DNA from: Alcaligenaceae bacterium
GTDB taxonomy: Bacteria > Pseudomonadota > Gammaproteobacteria > Burkholderiales > Burkholderiaceae_B
Direction: 5' to 3'
DNA: 64,000 bases
NCBI GenBank assembly: GCA_013416455.1
Contig: JACCES010000004.1
Span: 248,001-312,000 of the forward strand
Part shown: positions 8,031 to 15,588 of the stretch, piece after piece
Position numbering within the stretch: position 1 is the stretch's first letter
Layout of the letters: every line of letters begins with the position of its first letter
Program-made: the position numbers and the translations under genes
The notes under the pieces: generated by a model
What the model was told of the DNA's origin: nothing
Databases searched by the model: none
Seen by the model: the letters and a program-made list of their open reading frames with translations, nothing else

Positions 8031-9338
8031 TCATTCGCCACAATCCAGGAATTCCTGCAGGACGTCGTTCAGGTAGCGCCACCCCGTTTCCGTGGTGCGC
8101 AGGCGGCCGCCGGCCAGCGTGACGAGGCCACGTTCTTCCAGCCGCCTGAGCGGCGGCAGCACCGCCGTGAACGCCAGGCCGGTATGGGCGGGAAACAGCC
8201 CGGTTTCCACGCCGTCCTTCAGGCGCAGCGCATTGAGCATGAACTCGAATGGCAGTTCCTGCGGCGCGACGACATGCGTTTCGGCGATATGGCTGCCATC
8301 CCGCCGGAGGCTGTTCCGCATCCAGCTGTCGGGATTGCGCTTGCGGGCCTGCCGGAGGATGCGATCGTGAAAGGAAAGCTTGCCGTGGGCGCCGGGCCCC
8401 AGGCCCAGGTAGTCGCCGAACGTCCAGTAGTTCTGATTGTGCAGACAGCGGTGGCCCGGCCGCGCATAGGCGGAGACTTCGTATTGTTCCCAGCCCCGGG
8501 CGGCCGCGGCCTCGATGATGTGCTCGTGCATGCCGGCCGCCAGGTCATCGTCGGGCAGCGGCGGCGGATACTTCGCGAAGACCGTATTGGGTTCCAGCGT
8601 GAGGTGGTACAGAGAAAGATGGCCCGTGCCGAAAGCCATTGCCTGCTCTAGGTCGCGCCGGCTGTTTTCCAGGGTCTGCCCCGGCAGCGCGTACATCAGA
8701 TCGAGGTTGACGTGTTCCACCGCATTCTGGGCCATTTCGATCGCCGCCCGCGCCTGGCGCGCATCATGGATGCGCCCCAGCGCGCGCAGAGCGTCGTCGT
8801 CGAAGCTCTGGATGCCCAGGGAAAGCCGTGTAACGCCACTGGCCGCATAATCCCGGAAACGCCCGGCCTCGGCCGTTCCGGGGTTGGCTTCCATGGTGAT
8901 TTCGGCGTCGGGCAGCAGGTTCAGGCAAGCACGGAACGAGGCCAGCATGGCGTCCACCGCGCCGGCCGACAGCAGGCTGGGGGTGCCGCCGCCGATGAAC
9001 ACGGAAATCACCTGGCGGCCCCAGATGAACGGCAAGGCCTGCTCCAGATCGGCCTGCAGCGCCGCCAGATAGTCTTTTTCAGGCACTTCGCCCTGAGGCT
9101 CATGGGAATTGAAGTCGCAGTAAGGACATTTGCGGACGCACCAGGGCACATGCACATACAGGGACAGCGGCGGCAGGGGCCGTCGCCCCAGCCCATGCCC
9201 CGCCGCCGGGCGCACCCGGGGGCGCTGGATTTCGCCGCCCCCCGCATCGGGCCCGGGCTCGCCGCCCGCATGGCCGGCCCGGCCGGGTTCCTGCGGCGGC
9301 ACCACCCGCGCCGACGCGCGATCGCCAGGCAGGCTCAT
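8031..9338 (-). CDS. hemW: radical SAM heme chaperone HemW
   Basis: HemW binds heme and inserts it into respiratory enzymes; older annotations call it oxygen-independent coproporphyrinogen oxidase-like. The radical SAM iron-sulfur site is the C-V-R-K-C-P-Y-C motif (Cys spacing CxxxCxxC) near residue 70, and FIGGGTPSLL follows. The C-terminal HemN-type domain is present to the end. The 435 residues include about 55 Gly/Pro/Arg-rich residues before the usual beginning (LSLYVHVPWC). ATG 9338 overlaps the rdgB stop in an ATGA arrangement, which supports this start despite the extension. The order rdgB-hemW is common in beta-proteobacteria. Confidence 0.93.
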   Translation of the reverse strand: MSLPGDRASARVVPPQEPGRAGHAGGEPGPDAGGGEIQRPRVRPAAGHGLGRRPLPPLSLYVHVPWCVRKCPYCDFNSHEPQGEVPEKDYLAALQADLEQALPFIWGRQVISVFIGGGTPSLLSAGAVDAMLASFRACLNLLPDAEITMEANPGTAEAGRFRDYAASGVTRLSLGIQSFDDDALRALGRIHDARQARAAIEMAQNAVEHVNLDLMYALPGQTLENSRRDLEQAMAFGTGHLSLYHLTLEPNTVFAKYPPPLPDDDLAAGMHEHIIEAAAARGWEQYEVSAYARPGHRCLHNQNYWTFGDYLGLGPGAHGKLSFHDRILRQARKRNPDSWMRNSLRRDGSHIAETHVVAPQELPFEFMLNALRLKDGVETGLFPAHTGLAFTAVLPPLRRLEERGLVTLAGGRLRTTETGWRYLNDVLQEFLDCGE

Positions 9339-9934
9339 GCGGCCTCGCGCAACTGGCTCAGCAGTTGATCCAGCGCGCGAGCGCGGTGACTGCTGCGGTT
9401 CTTTTCCGCCGGGTCGAGCTCGGCGACCGTGCAGCCGCGAGCCGGCAGCCAGAAATGAGGGTCATAGCCGAAGCCGTTGGCCCCGCGGGGCGTCATCACG
9501 ATCTCGCCATGCCAGCGGCCTTCCGCCACCAGCGGACAGGGGTCGTCCGGCCCCGCCAGATAGACCAGCACGGCTACATAGTAGGCTCGGCGATCGTCGA
9601 ACTTCTGCAGCTGGCTGACCAGACGCATATTGTTCGCCTGATCGGATTTCCCGCCGCCGCCCATGCTGGCGTACCGGGCCGAATACACCCCCGGCGCGCC
9701 ACCGAGCACGGGCACGCAGAGGCCGGAATCATCGGCCAGCGCGGGGCGCCCGGTGTGCAGGCTGGCATGGCGCGCCTTGGCGAGGGCGTTCTCCACAAAG
9801 GTGACATGGGGTTCTTCCGCTTCGGTCACGCCCAGCGAGCCCTGGGTCAGCATGCGGATGCCGGCGGCACCGAGGATGGCGGAAAACTCGCGCAGCTTGC
9901 CTTCATTATTAGAGGCAAGTACGACTTCATTCAT
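9335..9934 (-). CDS. rdgB: XTP/dITP pyrophosphatase RdgB
   Basis: RdgB hydrolyses non-canonical purine triphosphates (dITP, XTP) to monophosphates and so keeps them out of DNA. The 199-residue product opens with VVLASNNEGKLREFSAIL, the Ham1 family substrate loop. It also has LADDSGLCVPVLGG with the metal-binding Asp pair and YSARYA nearby. The C-terminal conserved block is FGYDPHFWLP. ATG 9934 is chosen because family members start here; it overlaps the end of the LysR gene by eight bases. Its stop overlaps the hemW start, so LysR-rdgB-hemW can be one transcript. Confidence 0.95.
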   Translation of the reverse strand: MNEVVLASNNEGKLREFSAILGAAGIRMLTQGSLGVTEAEEPHVTFVENALAKARHASLHTGRPALADDSGLCVPVLGGAPGVYSARYASMGGGGKSDQANNMRLVSQLQKFDDRRAYYVAVLVYLAGPDDPCPLVAEGRWHGEIVMTPRGANGFGYDPHFWLPARGCTVAELDPAEKNRSSHRARALDQLLSQLREAA

Positions 9935-10907
9935 TGCTTTTCTCCACATCGAATAAAGGGATGGCAAGGTCGTGCAAGGCGGCGGCGCCCTCGGCCACGC
10001 TGCCGTTTCCTTCGCGCGCATCCTGCTGCATCAGCGCCACCAGTTGCTGCGCGAATCCCGGCAGACGGTCCAGGTGGCGGACGCAGATATGCAGGCGCCG
10101 CATCGCCCAGGCGTTCTTCAGATCGATCATGCATATCGGCAGATCCTGGACATAGCGCAAGGCGGCCGTGCGCGGAATGACGCCCAGCCCCACGCCGGCG
10201 GCGATCATGCGGCAGACGGCCTCGAAGTTGCTGACCTCGACACGGAAGCGCAATGCCCGGCCGAGGTCGTCCGCGGCCTGTACCAGGAAGGCATGAATGG
10301 CGCTGCTTTCGGAAAGGCCGACGTAATCGTGATCCAGCGTGCTTTCAAAATCCACCAGGGAATGCGTGGCCAGAGGATGATCGTGGCGGGTGACCAGAAC
10401 GAGCCGATCGCTGCGGTAGGGCAGAAATTCGAGATTGCTGTAGCGCCCGGTGGACGCCGTGATCCCGATATCGGCGGAGCCATCGGCCACGGCCTTGACC
10501 ACCTGATGGCTGAGCCGTTCGCGCAGTTCGACGTTGACGTCGGGATGCGCGGCCAGATAGCGGGCCAGAAGGTTGGGCATGAACTCGTTCATCGCCGTCG
10601 TGTTCGCGCAGACCTTGACCAGGCCCTTGATGCCGCTGGCGAATTCCTGCATATCGCCGCGCAGGTGTTCCAGCTGGCGCATCACGACGCGGGCATGGCA
10701 CAGGAAGGCGTCGCCCGCCGGTGTCAGGGTGACGCCTTGATTGGTCCGGAAGAACAGGGGCGCCCCGAGGCGCTGTTCGAGATTCTTCACCCGGCCGCTG
10801 GCTGCGGGCAGGGAAAGAAAGCTTTTCTCGGCACCTTTCGTCATGCTCTGCGCGGCGGCGACATTGACGACGAGCTGGAGGTCGGTGAAATCGAAATGCA
10901 TTGCCAT
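9927..10907 (-). CDS. LysR-family transcriptional regulator
   Basis: The 326-residue protein has an N-terminal winged helix (residues 1-65) with AEKSFLSLPAASGRVKNLEQ and LGAPLFFRTNQGVTLTPAG, the LysR pattern. A periplasmic-binding-like effector domain follows (LVKVCANTTAMNEFMPNLL and on). ATG 10907 and a second ATG two codons later are both possible. It is divergent from the MmgE/PrpD gene, its most likely target, and its 3' end overlaps rdgB. The effector is unknown; a carboxylic acid substrate of the PrpD-like enzyme is a reasonable guess. Confidence 0.9.
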   Translation of the reverse strand: MAMHFDFTDLQLVVNVAAAQSMTKGAEKSFLSLPAASGRVKNLEQRLGAPLFFRTNQGVTLTPAGDAFLCHARVVMRQLEHLRGDMQEFASGIKGLVKVCANTTAMNEFMPNLLARYLAAHPDVNVELRERLSHQVVKAVADGSADIGITASTGRYSNLEFLPYRSDRLVLVTRHDHPLATHSLVDFESTLDHDYVGLSESSAIHAFLVQAADDLGRALRFRVEVSNFEAVCRMIAAGVGLGVIPRTAALRYVQDLPICMIDLKNAWAMRRLHICVRHLDRLPGFAQQLVALMQQDAREGNGSVAEGAAALHDLAIPLFDVEKSNE

Positions 10908-11022
10908 TGAACAGTCTCTTTGAAAACGCCAAAGCCTGGCTTCCGGAAGCGGGAATTGGCAGAAGCAAACCCATCAGGCAAAGTTATGCTCTTTGCATTG
11001 TAATGAACTGGAACCCCGCCCC

Positions 11023-12387
11023 ATGAACACGTCGAACCACCCCAGCGCGGCGCTGGCCGATTTCGCCGCCTCGCTCCGTCATGATGAAATCCCGCCGGCC
11101 GTACTGCGGCGCACCGAAGACCTCATGCTGGACTGCCTGGGCTCCATACTGGCCGGCTCCAGCGCGCCCGCGGTACGCTGCATCGCTGATTACGCCGACG
11201 CCATGGGGCCTTCCAGCGGCCCCAGTGAAAACCTGGTGTCCAGGCGCAGCACATCCCCAGTGTTCGCCGCCATGGTGAACGCCGCCGCCGCCCATATGGT
11301 GGAACAGGACGACGTGCATAACGGCGCGGTATTCCACCCCGCCGCCGTCGTCTTCCCGCCGGCCATTGCCGTTGCCCAGGCGCTGGGCCGCTCGGGCGAC
11401 GAACTGCTGACAGCCTGCGTGGCCGGATACGAAGTCGGCATCCGGGTAGGCGAATTCCTGGGGCGTTCCCATTATCGCATCTTCCACACCACCGGGACCG
11501 CCGGCGCGCTGGCGGCCGCGGCCGCGGTGGGCCGGCTGCTGCGCCTGGATAGCGAACAGATGCTCAATGCCCTGGGCTCGGCCGGCACCCAGGCCGCCGG
11601 CCTGTGGGAATTCCTCAAGGACGCGGCGGATTCCAAGCAGCTGCACACCGCCAGGGCCTCGGTCAACGGCCTGATGGCGGCATGGCTGGCGCGCGACGGC
11701 TTCACCGGCGCGCGGCGCATACTGGAAGGCTCCCAAGGCATGGCGGCCGGCATGTCCACCGACGCCGACATCACGCGGCTGACCGACGGCCTGGGCACCC
11801 GCTGGACGGTGCTCGAAACCTCGTTCAAGTTCCATGCCTCCTGCCGCCATACGCACCCCGCCGCCGACGCCCTGCTGGAAGCCATGCGCGAACACGGGCT
11901 GAAGGCGTCCGATATCGAAAAAGTGGTCACCCATGTGCACCAAGGCGCCATCGATGTGCTGGGCCCCGTGGTGAATCCCGTCACCGTGCACCAATCTAAG
12001 TTCTCGATGGGCACCGTGCTGGCCATGATCGCCCTGCATGGCCGGGCGGGCCTGGCCGAATTCGACGCCGCCCCGGGTGTGGCCGAGGTGGCCGATTTCC
12101 GCGAGCGCGTAAGCATGGAGCTCGACGAAGAAGTGGATGGCGCCTACCCCGCCCGCTGGATCGGCAAGGTGACCGTGCACACCCGCGACGGCCGCAGCCT
12201 CGCTGCGCGGGTGGACGAACCCAAGGGCGACCCGGGCAACACGCTCAGCCGCGCCGAAATCGAGGACAAAACACTGCGCCTGGGCACCTACCGCAACGCC
12301 GCGAGCGAAGCCGCCGTCAAGGGCATGATCGACCGGGTCTGGAAACTCGCGGACAGCGGGCAGGTCGGCCGCTTCCTCGAAGACTGA
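11023..12387 (+). CDS. MmgE/PrpD family protein
   Basis: The 454-residue product fits the MmgE/PrpD family, which includes 2-methylcitrate dehydratase, cis-aconitate decarboxylase and many uncharacterised isomerase/dehydratase-like enzymes. Family features are an all-alpha N-terminal domain (LADFAASLRHDEIPPAVLRR, LDCLGSILAGSSAPA), the segment NAAAAHMVEQDDVHNGAVFHPAA with conserved Asp/His, and FKFHASCRHTHPAADALLEA. The ATG at 11023 is taken because it matches the family start; the ribosome site is weak. The gene stands alone beside a divergent LysR gene and is not in a prp operon, so methylcitrate dehydratase itself is unlikely and the substrate is unknown. Confidence 0.88.
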   Translation: MNTSNHPSAALADFAASLRHDEIPPAVLRRTEDLMLDCLGSILAGSSAPAVRCIADYADAMGPSSGPSENLVSRRSTSPVFAAMVNAAAAHMVEQDDVHNGAVFHPAAVVFPPAIAVAQALGRSGDELLTACVAGYEVGIRVGEFLGRSHYRIFHTTGTAGALAAAAAVGRLLRLDSEQMLNALGSAGTQAAGLWEFLKDAADSKQLHTARASVNGLMAAWLARDGFTGARRILEGSQGMAAGMSTDADITRLTDGLGTRWTVLETSFKFHASCRHTHPAADALLEAMREHGLKASDIEKVVTHVHQGAIDVLGPVVNPVTVHQSKFSMGTVLAMIALHGRAGLAEFDAAPGVAEVADFRERVSMELDEEVDGAYPARWIGKVTVHTRDGRSLAARVDEPKGDPGNTLSRAEIEDKTLRLGTYRNAASEAAVKGMIDRVWKLADSGQVGRFLED

Positions 12388-12415
12388 GCCCCACAGGCCC
12401 CGGCCGGCGGCTGAT

Positions 12416-13174
12416 TCAGGCCGCCTCCAGGGCCTTTTTCTGTTCGGCGACCAGCTGCCCGATGCCCGCTTCGGCAAGATCCAGCAGGGCGGTCAGCGCC
12501 TGGCGGCCGAAGGTCTGCCCTTCGGCCGTACCCTGCACTTCCACGAACTCGCCGGCGCCCGTCATCACGACATTCACGTCGGCGCCGCAGCCCGAATCCT
12601 CCGTATAGTCCAGATCCAGCAGGCCGGCCTCGTTCACGATACCCACCGATACGGCGGCGACATGATCCAGAATGGGGTTGTCGCTGATCAGCTTGGCCTT
12701 CATCAGGCCCCGCACGGCCAGCGCCGCCGCCACCCATGCGCCGGTGATGCTGGCGCAGCGGGTGCCCCCATCGGCCTGGATGACGTCGCAATCCAGATGC
12801 AGGGTGCGTTCCCCCAGGGCTTTCAGATCGAACACGGCCCGCAGACTGCGCCCGATTAGCCGCTGGATTTCCTGTGTACGGCCGCTTTGCTTGCCACGCG
12901 CGGCTTCCCGGTCGGAGCGGGTATGGGTCGAGCGCGGCAGCATGCCGTATTCGGCCGTCACCCAGCCCTGGCCCCGCCCCTTCAGGAAAGGCGGCACCTT
13001 GTCGAGCACGCTGGCGTTGCACAGCACCTGCGTCCCGCCCATGGCGATCAGCACCGACCCTTCGGCGTAGCGGGTGAAGCCGGTCTGGATCTGTACGGGC
13101 CGAAGCTCATCGGCGGCGCGCCCGGACGAGCGGACCGGGGCGGAACCGGAAGACAGCGGGGATGAAAGCGACAC
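12416..13174 (-). CDS. rph: ribonuclease PH
   Basis: RNase PH is a phosphate-dependent exoribonuclease that trims tRNA 3' ends. The 252-residue product has the family core: [58 protein letters not shown] and [20 protein letters not shown]. The start is GTG at 13174 with AGGAGTCGAC directly before it; upstream in-frame codons have no ribosome site. It is divergent from yicC, 164 bases apart; rph and yicC are neighbours in many beta-proteobacteria. Confidence 0.95.
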   Translation of the reverse strand: MSLSSPLSSGSAPVRSSGRAADELRPVQIQTGFTRYAEGSVLIAMGGTQVLCNASVLDKVPPFLKGRGQGWVTAEYGMLPRSTHTRSDREAARGKQSGRTQEIQRLIGRSLRAVFDLKALGERTLHLDCDVIQADGGTRCASITGAWVAAALAVRGLMKAKLISDNPILDHVAAVSVGIVNEAGLLDLDYTEDSGCGADVNVVMTGAGEFVEVQGTAEGQTFGRQALTALLDLAEAGIGQLVAEQKKALEAA

Positions 13175-13338
13175 GTCGACTCCTGAAATATGCAAATGGC
13201 ATGATTCTCTCATGCCGGCTGCGCCGCGCGCCGGCATCAAACCGGATCACGGGAAATCCCCCTTCAGGGGGCCCAAGGCGGGCTTGCAACCTTACAATGG
13301 AAAAGCCCCTTCTCAACCCTCCTTCAGGATTCCCCATC

Positions 13339-14262
13339 ATGATACGCAGCATGACCGCCTTCGGATCGGCCAAGGCCGAAACGGGCCACGGTACTCTTAC
13401 GATCGAGATCCGCAGCGTCAACAGCCGCTTTCTCGACCTGAACTTCCGCCTGCCCGAAGAATTGCGCATGCTGGAGAACACGCTGCGGGAAATGATCACG
13501 CGCAAGATCGCGCGCGGCAAGGTCGACGTCAGGGCGAACTACGCCCGCAATGCTTCGCGGGACACCGCCACGCTGGACATGGCCGCCTTGAACCACATTG
13601 CCGGGCTGCTTGCCGCCGCGCGCCAGGCCATACCGGACGTACCGTCTCCGCGGCTCAGCGAGCTTCTGGCGGGGGCCAACGGCAACGACCCGCTGGATGC
13701 CGAAGTCTGGGCCGCCATGGCGGCCGAGGCGGGCGGCCGCGCCCTGGCCGACCTGCAGGCCGCCAGGGAGCGTGAAGGCCAGCGCCTCGCCCAGATGATG
13801 GATGACTGCGCGCAGGGCATGAACCGCATCGTGCAGGACGTCGAAGCCTCCTTGCCCGCCGTGCTGGAAGAACATCAGCAAAAGCTCGCGCAGCGGCTCA
13901 GGGAAGCCTTGCTGGCCGCCAGCCCCGAAGGCTTCGCCATGATCAGCGGCGAAGAGCTGTCGGCCCGCATCGCCCAGGAATCTTCGCTGTTTTCCCTGCG
14001 CATCGACGTGGCCGAAGAACTGTCTCGGCTGCGCTCGCATCTTGCCGAACTGGGGCATATCCTGGCCGGCGCGGGCCAGCCCGCCGGCGATGGCCGCAAG
14101 GGCGGCAGCGCCGGCAAGCGGCTCGATTTCCTGTTCCAGGAAATGAACCGCGAAGCCAACACGCTGGGTTCCAAGGCCGGCGCCCTGAGCATGACGCGGG
14201 CGGCCATCGACCTGAAGCTGCTCATCGAACAGATGCGGGAACAGGCGCAAAATTTAGAGTGA
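13339..14262 (+). CDS. yicC: YicC family endoribonuclease
   Basis: YicC-family proteins are stress-related endoribonucleases. The 307-residue product begins MIRSMTAFGSAKAETGHG and has the N-terminal domain ending near residue 150. The C-terminal DUF1732 domain contains DVAEELSRLRSHL and GKRLDFLFQEMNREANTLGSK, the diagnostic conserved region. The start at 13339 is the family start, with AGGA nine bases before. In related genomes gmk commonly follows yicC; here the downstream side is interrupted by the inserted segment at 14.4-15.5 kb. Confidence 0.93.
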   Translation: MIRSMTAFGSAKAETGHGTLTIEIRSVNSRFLDLNFRLPEELRMLENTLREMITRKIARGKVDVRANYARNASRDTATLDMAALNHIAGLLAAARQAIPDVPSPRLSELLAGANGNDPLDAEVWAAMAAEAGGRALADLQAAREREGQRLAQMMDDCAQGMNRIVQDVEASLPAVLEEHQQKLAQRLREALLAASPEGFAMISGEELSARIAQESSLFSLRIDVAEELSRLRSHLAELGHILAGAGQPAGDGRKGGSAGKRLDFLFQEMNREANTLGSKAGALSMTRAAIDLKLLIEQMREQAQNLE

Positions 14263-14397
14263 CGAATCAGGAAGGCTCACGCCATCCCAAAGACACCCTC
14301 TAAGTCATTGTTTTATAGTGGAAAATAAGCTCAGACTGTAGCAAGGCGTCTCACCACAGCGCACTCTGTTTGTGGGGGCAAATGCGGGGTTTTCGGG

Positions 14398-14416
14398 CTA
14401 AGGGCCTGTTGACGCT
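14398..14416 (+). repeat. left end motif AGGGCCTGTTGAC
   Basis: Left partner of the inverted repeat around the toxin-antitoxin segment, followed by GCTAAAAGG. It differs from the other three copies by G for C in GTTSAC and by one inserted A after CTA. Confidence 0.6.
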
Positions 14417-14430
14417 AAAAGGAGGCTCGC

Positions 14431-14553
14431 ATGAGTACGCAAACGCGCGCCAGGCCTGGATCTACGCGATTTACCCCGTTCGCCCGGCTGGTGCGCACTC
14501 CATCTTCCGAAGCACTTGGAAAGAGATTGCGTGACGTCCGTGACAAACAATGA
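14431..14553 (+). CDS. hypothetical 40-residue protein
   Basis: A small frame starts ATG 14431 five bases after AAAAGGAGG, one of the strongest ribosome sites in the window, and ends at TGA 14551-14553. The product is basic (about ten Arg/Lys), with no membrane segment or cysteine. I do not recognise it. It overlaps the integrase-like stump by a few codons and lies just inside the left repeat, so it may be a small regulatory protein of the lost element or simply debris. Confidence 0.35.
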   Translation: MSTQTRARPGSTRFTPFARLVRTPSSEALGKRLRDVRDKQ

Positions 14554-14791
14554 AGCCGAAAAACGTATTACCGACCTGACCCTGCGCGCATGGCGGCGCG
14601 CCGGCCCTGTCGACAAGGGAATCGAAGGCGGCCTGACTGTCGTGGCCTCTGCCTCCGCGGCCCGAAAGTACCAAGCCTCCTGGATCCTGCGCTATCGCTT
14701 CGCGGGTAAGAACAAGGAGCAAGGTTACCGTGTAACCCCTCCGTCAGCTGCCACTCAAGTGCCCATTGCCCAGACTAATCCATTGGATTAG
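14531..14791 (+). pseudogene. truncated tyrosine recombinase (integrase), Arm-binding N-terminus only
   Basis: This frame encodes LTLRAWRRAGP, then DKGIEGGLTVVASASAARKY and WILRYRFAGKNKE. It fits the Arm-DNA-binding (DUF4102) beginning of P4-type integrases, where a GGL-x-V element and a W-x-x-R-Y-R-F-x-G strand are usual. Similarity stops near 14720 and the catalytic Arg/His/Tyr domain is missing. The remaining tail is unrelated and ends at 14791 inside the toxin promoter. It is therefore a non-functional stump, evidence that this spot once held an integrating element. The identification rests on short motifs. Confidence 0.6.
14776..14790. promoter_or_regulatory. palindromic operator in the higBA promoter
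   Basis: TAATCCATTGGATTA is a perfect 7+1+7 palindrome ending ten bases before the toxin start. It lies between a possible -35 (TTGCCC, 14766-14771) and -10 (TAGAGT, 14789-14794) spaced 17 bp. This is the normal place for binding by the antitoxin or complex in autoregulated HigBA systems. Confidence 0.6.
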
Positions 14792-14799
14792 AGTAAGCC

Positions 14800-15144
14800 A
14801 TGCACGGCATTGCAGAACTGCCCTCCTACATCCGTCTGGCCGACAAGCTCTTAAGCGTAGAAGAACGCCAAGACCTGATCGGCTATCTGGCCGAACACCC
14901 CAAGGCCGGGGACATCATGGAAGGCACTGGTGGTGTACGCAAGCTGCGCTGGCGCCGTGGCGGCCAAGGCAAAAGCGGAGGCGTGCATGTCATCTATTAC
15001 TACCACGATGACCTCATGCCTTTGTACTTGCTGACGCTCTTTGCCAAGGGCGACAAAGCCAACCTGACCAAAGCCGAGCGCAACGATCTGGCCGACTTGG
15101 TCGACTTATTGGTGAACACCTGGAAAGGACGAACGAAATCATGA
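14800..15144 (+). CDS. higB: RelE/HigB-type toxin
   Basis: The 114-residue product resembles the HigB2/RelE-like toxins annotated as COG4737 cytotoxic translational repressors. Typical features are an N-terminal helical pair, the block GDIMEGTGGVRKLRWRRGG, a beta strand HVIYYYHDDLMPLYLLTLFA, then a K-G-D-K-A-N-L-T-K-A-E turn before the last helix. These toxins cleave mRNA on the ribosome. The toxin precedes the antitoxin and overlaps it by four bases (ATGA 15141-15144), the HigBA order. The start at 14800 follows GAGTAAGCC. Confidence 0.88.
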   Translation: MHGIAELPSYIRLADKLLSVEERQDLIGYLAEHPKAGDIMEGTGGVRKLRWRRGGQGKSGGVHVIYYYHDDLMPLYLLTLFAKGDKANLTKAERNDLADLVDLLVNTWKGRTKS

Positions 15145-15425
15145 GCACCGCATTCAACAGTATCAAGCAAGGCTTGCAGGAAGCTATTGCCCACGCCAAG
15201 GGCGATGCGCGTGGCGTACGTGTGCATCGCCCCCGTGAGGTCGATGTGAAGGCCGTGCGTGCCAAAGTGGGAATGACTCAGGAACAGTTTGCTGCCCGGT
15301 TCGGATTCTCCACTGCGACCTTGCGACACTGGGAGCGTGGTGATCGCTCCCCGAGGGGGCCGGCGCTGGTTTTGCTTAATGTGATAGAGCGGAATCCTGA
15401 AGCGGTTATAGAAGCACTGGCCTGA
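15141..15425 (+). CDS. higA: HigA-type antitoxin with Xre helix-turn-helix
   Basis: The 94-residue partner has a basic N-terminal toxin-binding part (residues 1-35). A Cro/C1-type helix-turn-helix follows at about 40-80: VRAKVGMTQEQFAARFGF, then STATLRHWERGDRSP. The ending PALVLLNVIERNPEAVIEAL is typical of NadS/HigA2 antitoxins. It neutralises the preceding toxin and probably represses the operon through the palindrome at 14776. It is the last gene before the right inverted repeat. Confidence 0.9.
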   Translation: MSTAFNSIKQGLQEAIAHAKGDARGVRVHRPREVDVKAVRAKVGMTQEQFAARFGFSTATLRHWERGDRSPRGPALVLLNVIERNPEAVIEALA

Positions 15426-15461
15426 CTTATTAGCCGCCCTCTTGGGGGAAAGCGAATTGGG

Positions 15462-15476
15462 GTGAACAGGCCCTAG
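15462..15476 (-). repeat. right end motif of the toxin-antitoxin segment
   Basis: GTGAACAGGCCCTAG, the reverse complement of CTAGGGCCTGTTCAC. It lies 36 bases after the antitoxin stop and pairs with the copy at 14398. Confidence 0.6.
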
Positions 15477-15588
15477 CAGTTATCGACCCGTCGCAATCCT
15501 TTCCGATTCTAATTTGAGCGGCTGCAGTCGCGCAGCGACAGAATTCACCTACGGGCGACGAACGGCGAAGCCAGCCATTCCCGGCATC

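Larger units (their letters stand above)
14398..15476. mobile_element. small inserted segment bounded by inverted repeats (integrase stump plus toxin-antitoxin)
   Basis: About 1.08 kb is enclosed by an inverted repeat. The left end is CTAAGGGCCTGTTGAC (from 14398). The right end, read on the reverse strand from 15476, is CTAGGGCCTGTTCAC. Inside are a 40-codon open frame with a strong ribosome site, a truncated tyrosine-recombinase start and a HigBA-like pair. No transposase remains. The same end motif recurs singly at 25953 and 33898. I infer a degraded or passenger insertion; a real element family is not identified. Confidence 0.5.

Noticed and set aside
10984-12477. Long reverse frame opposite the MmgE/PrpD gene
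   Set aside because: Composition of a shadow frame (Gly/His/Gln rich), while the + strand shows clear family motifs.
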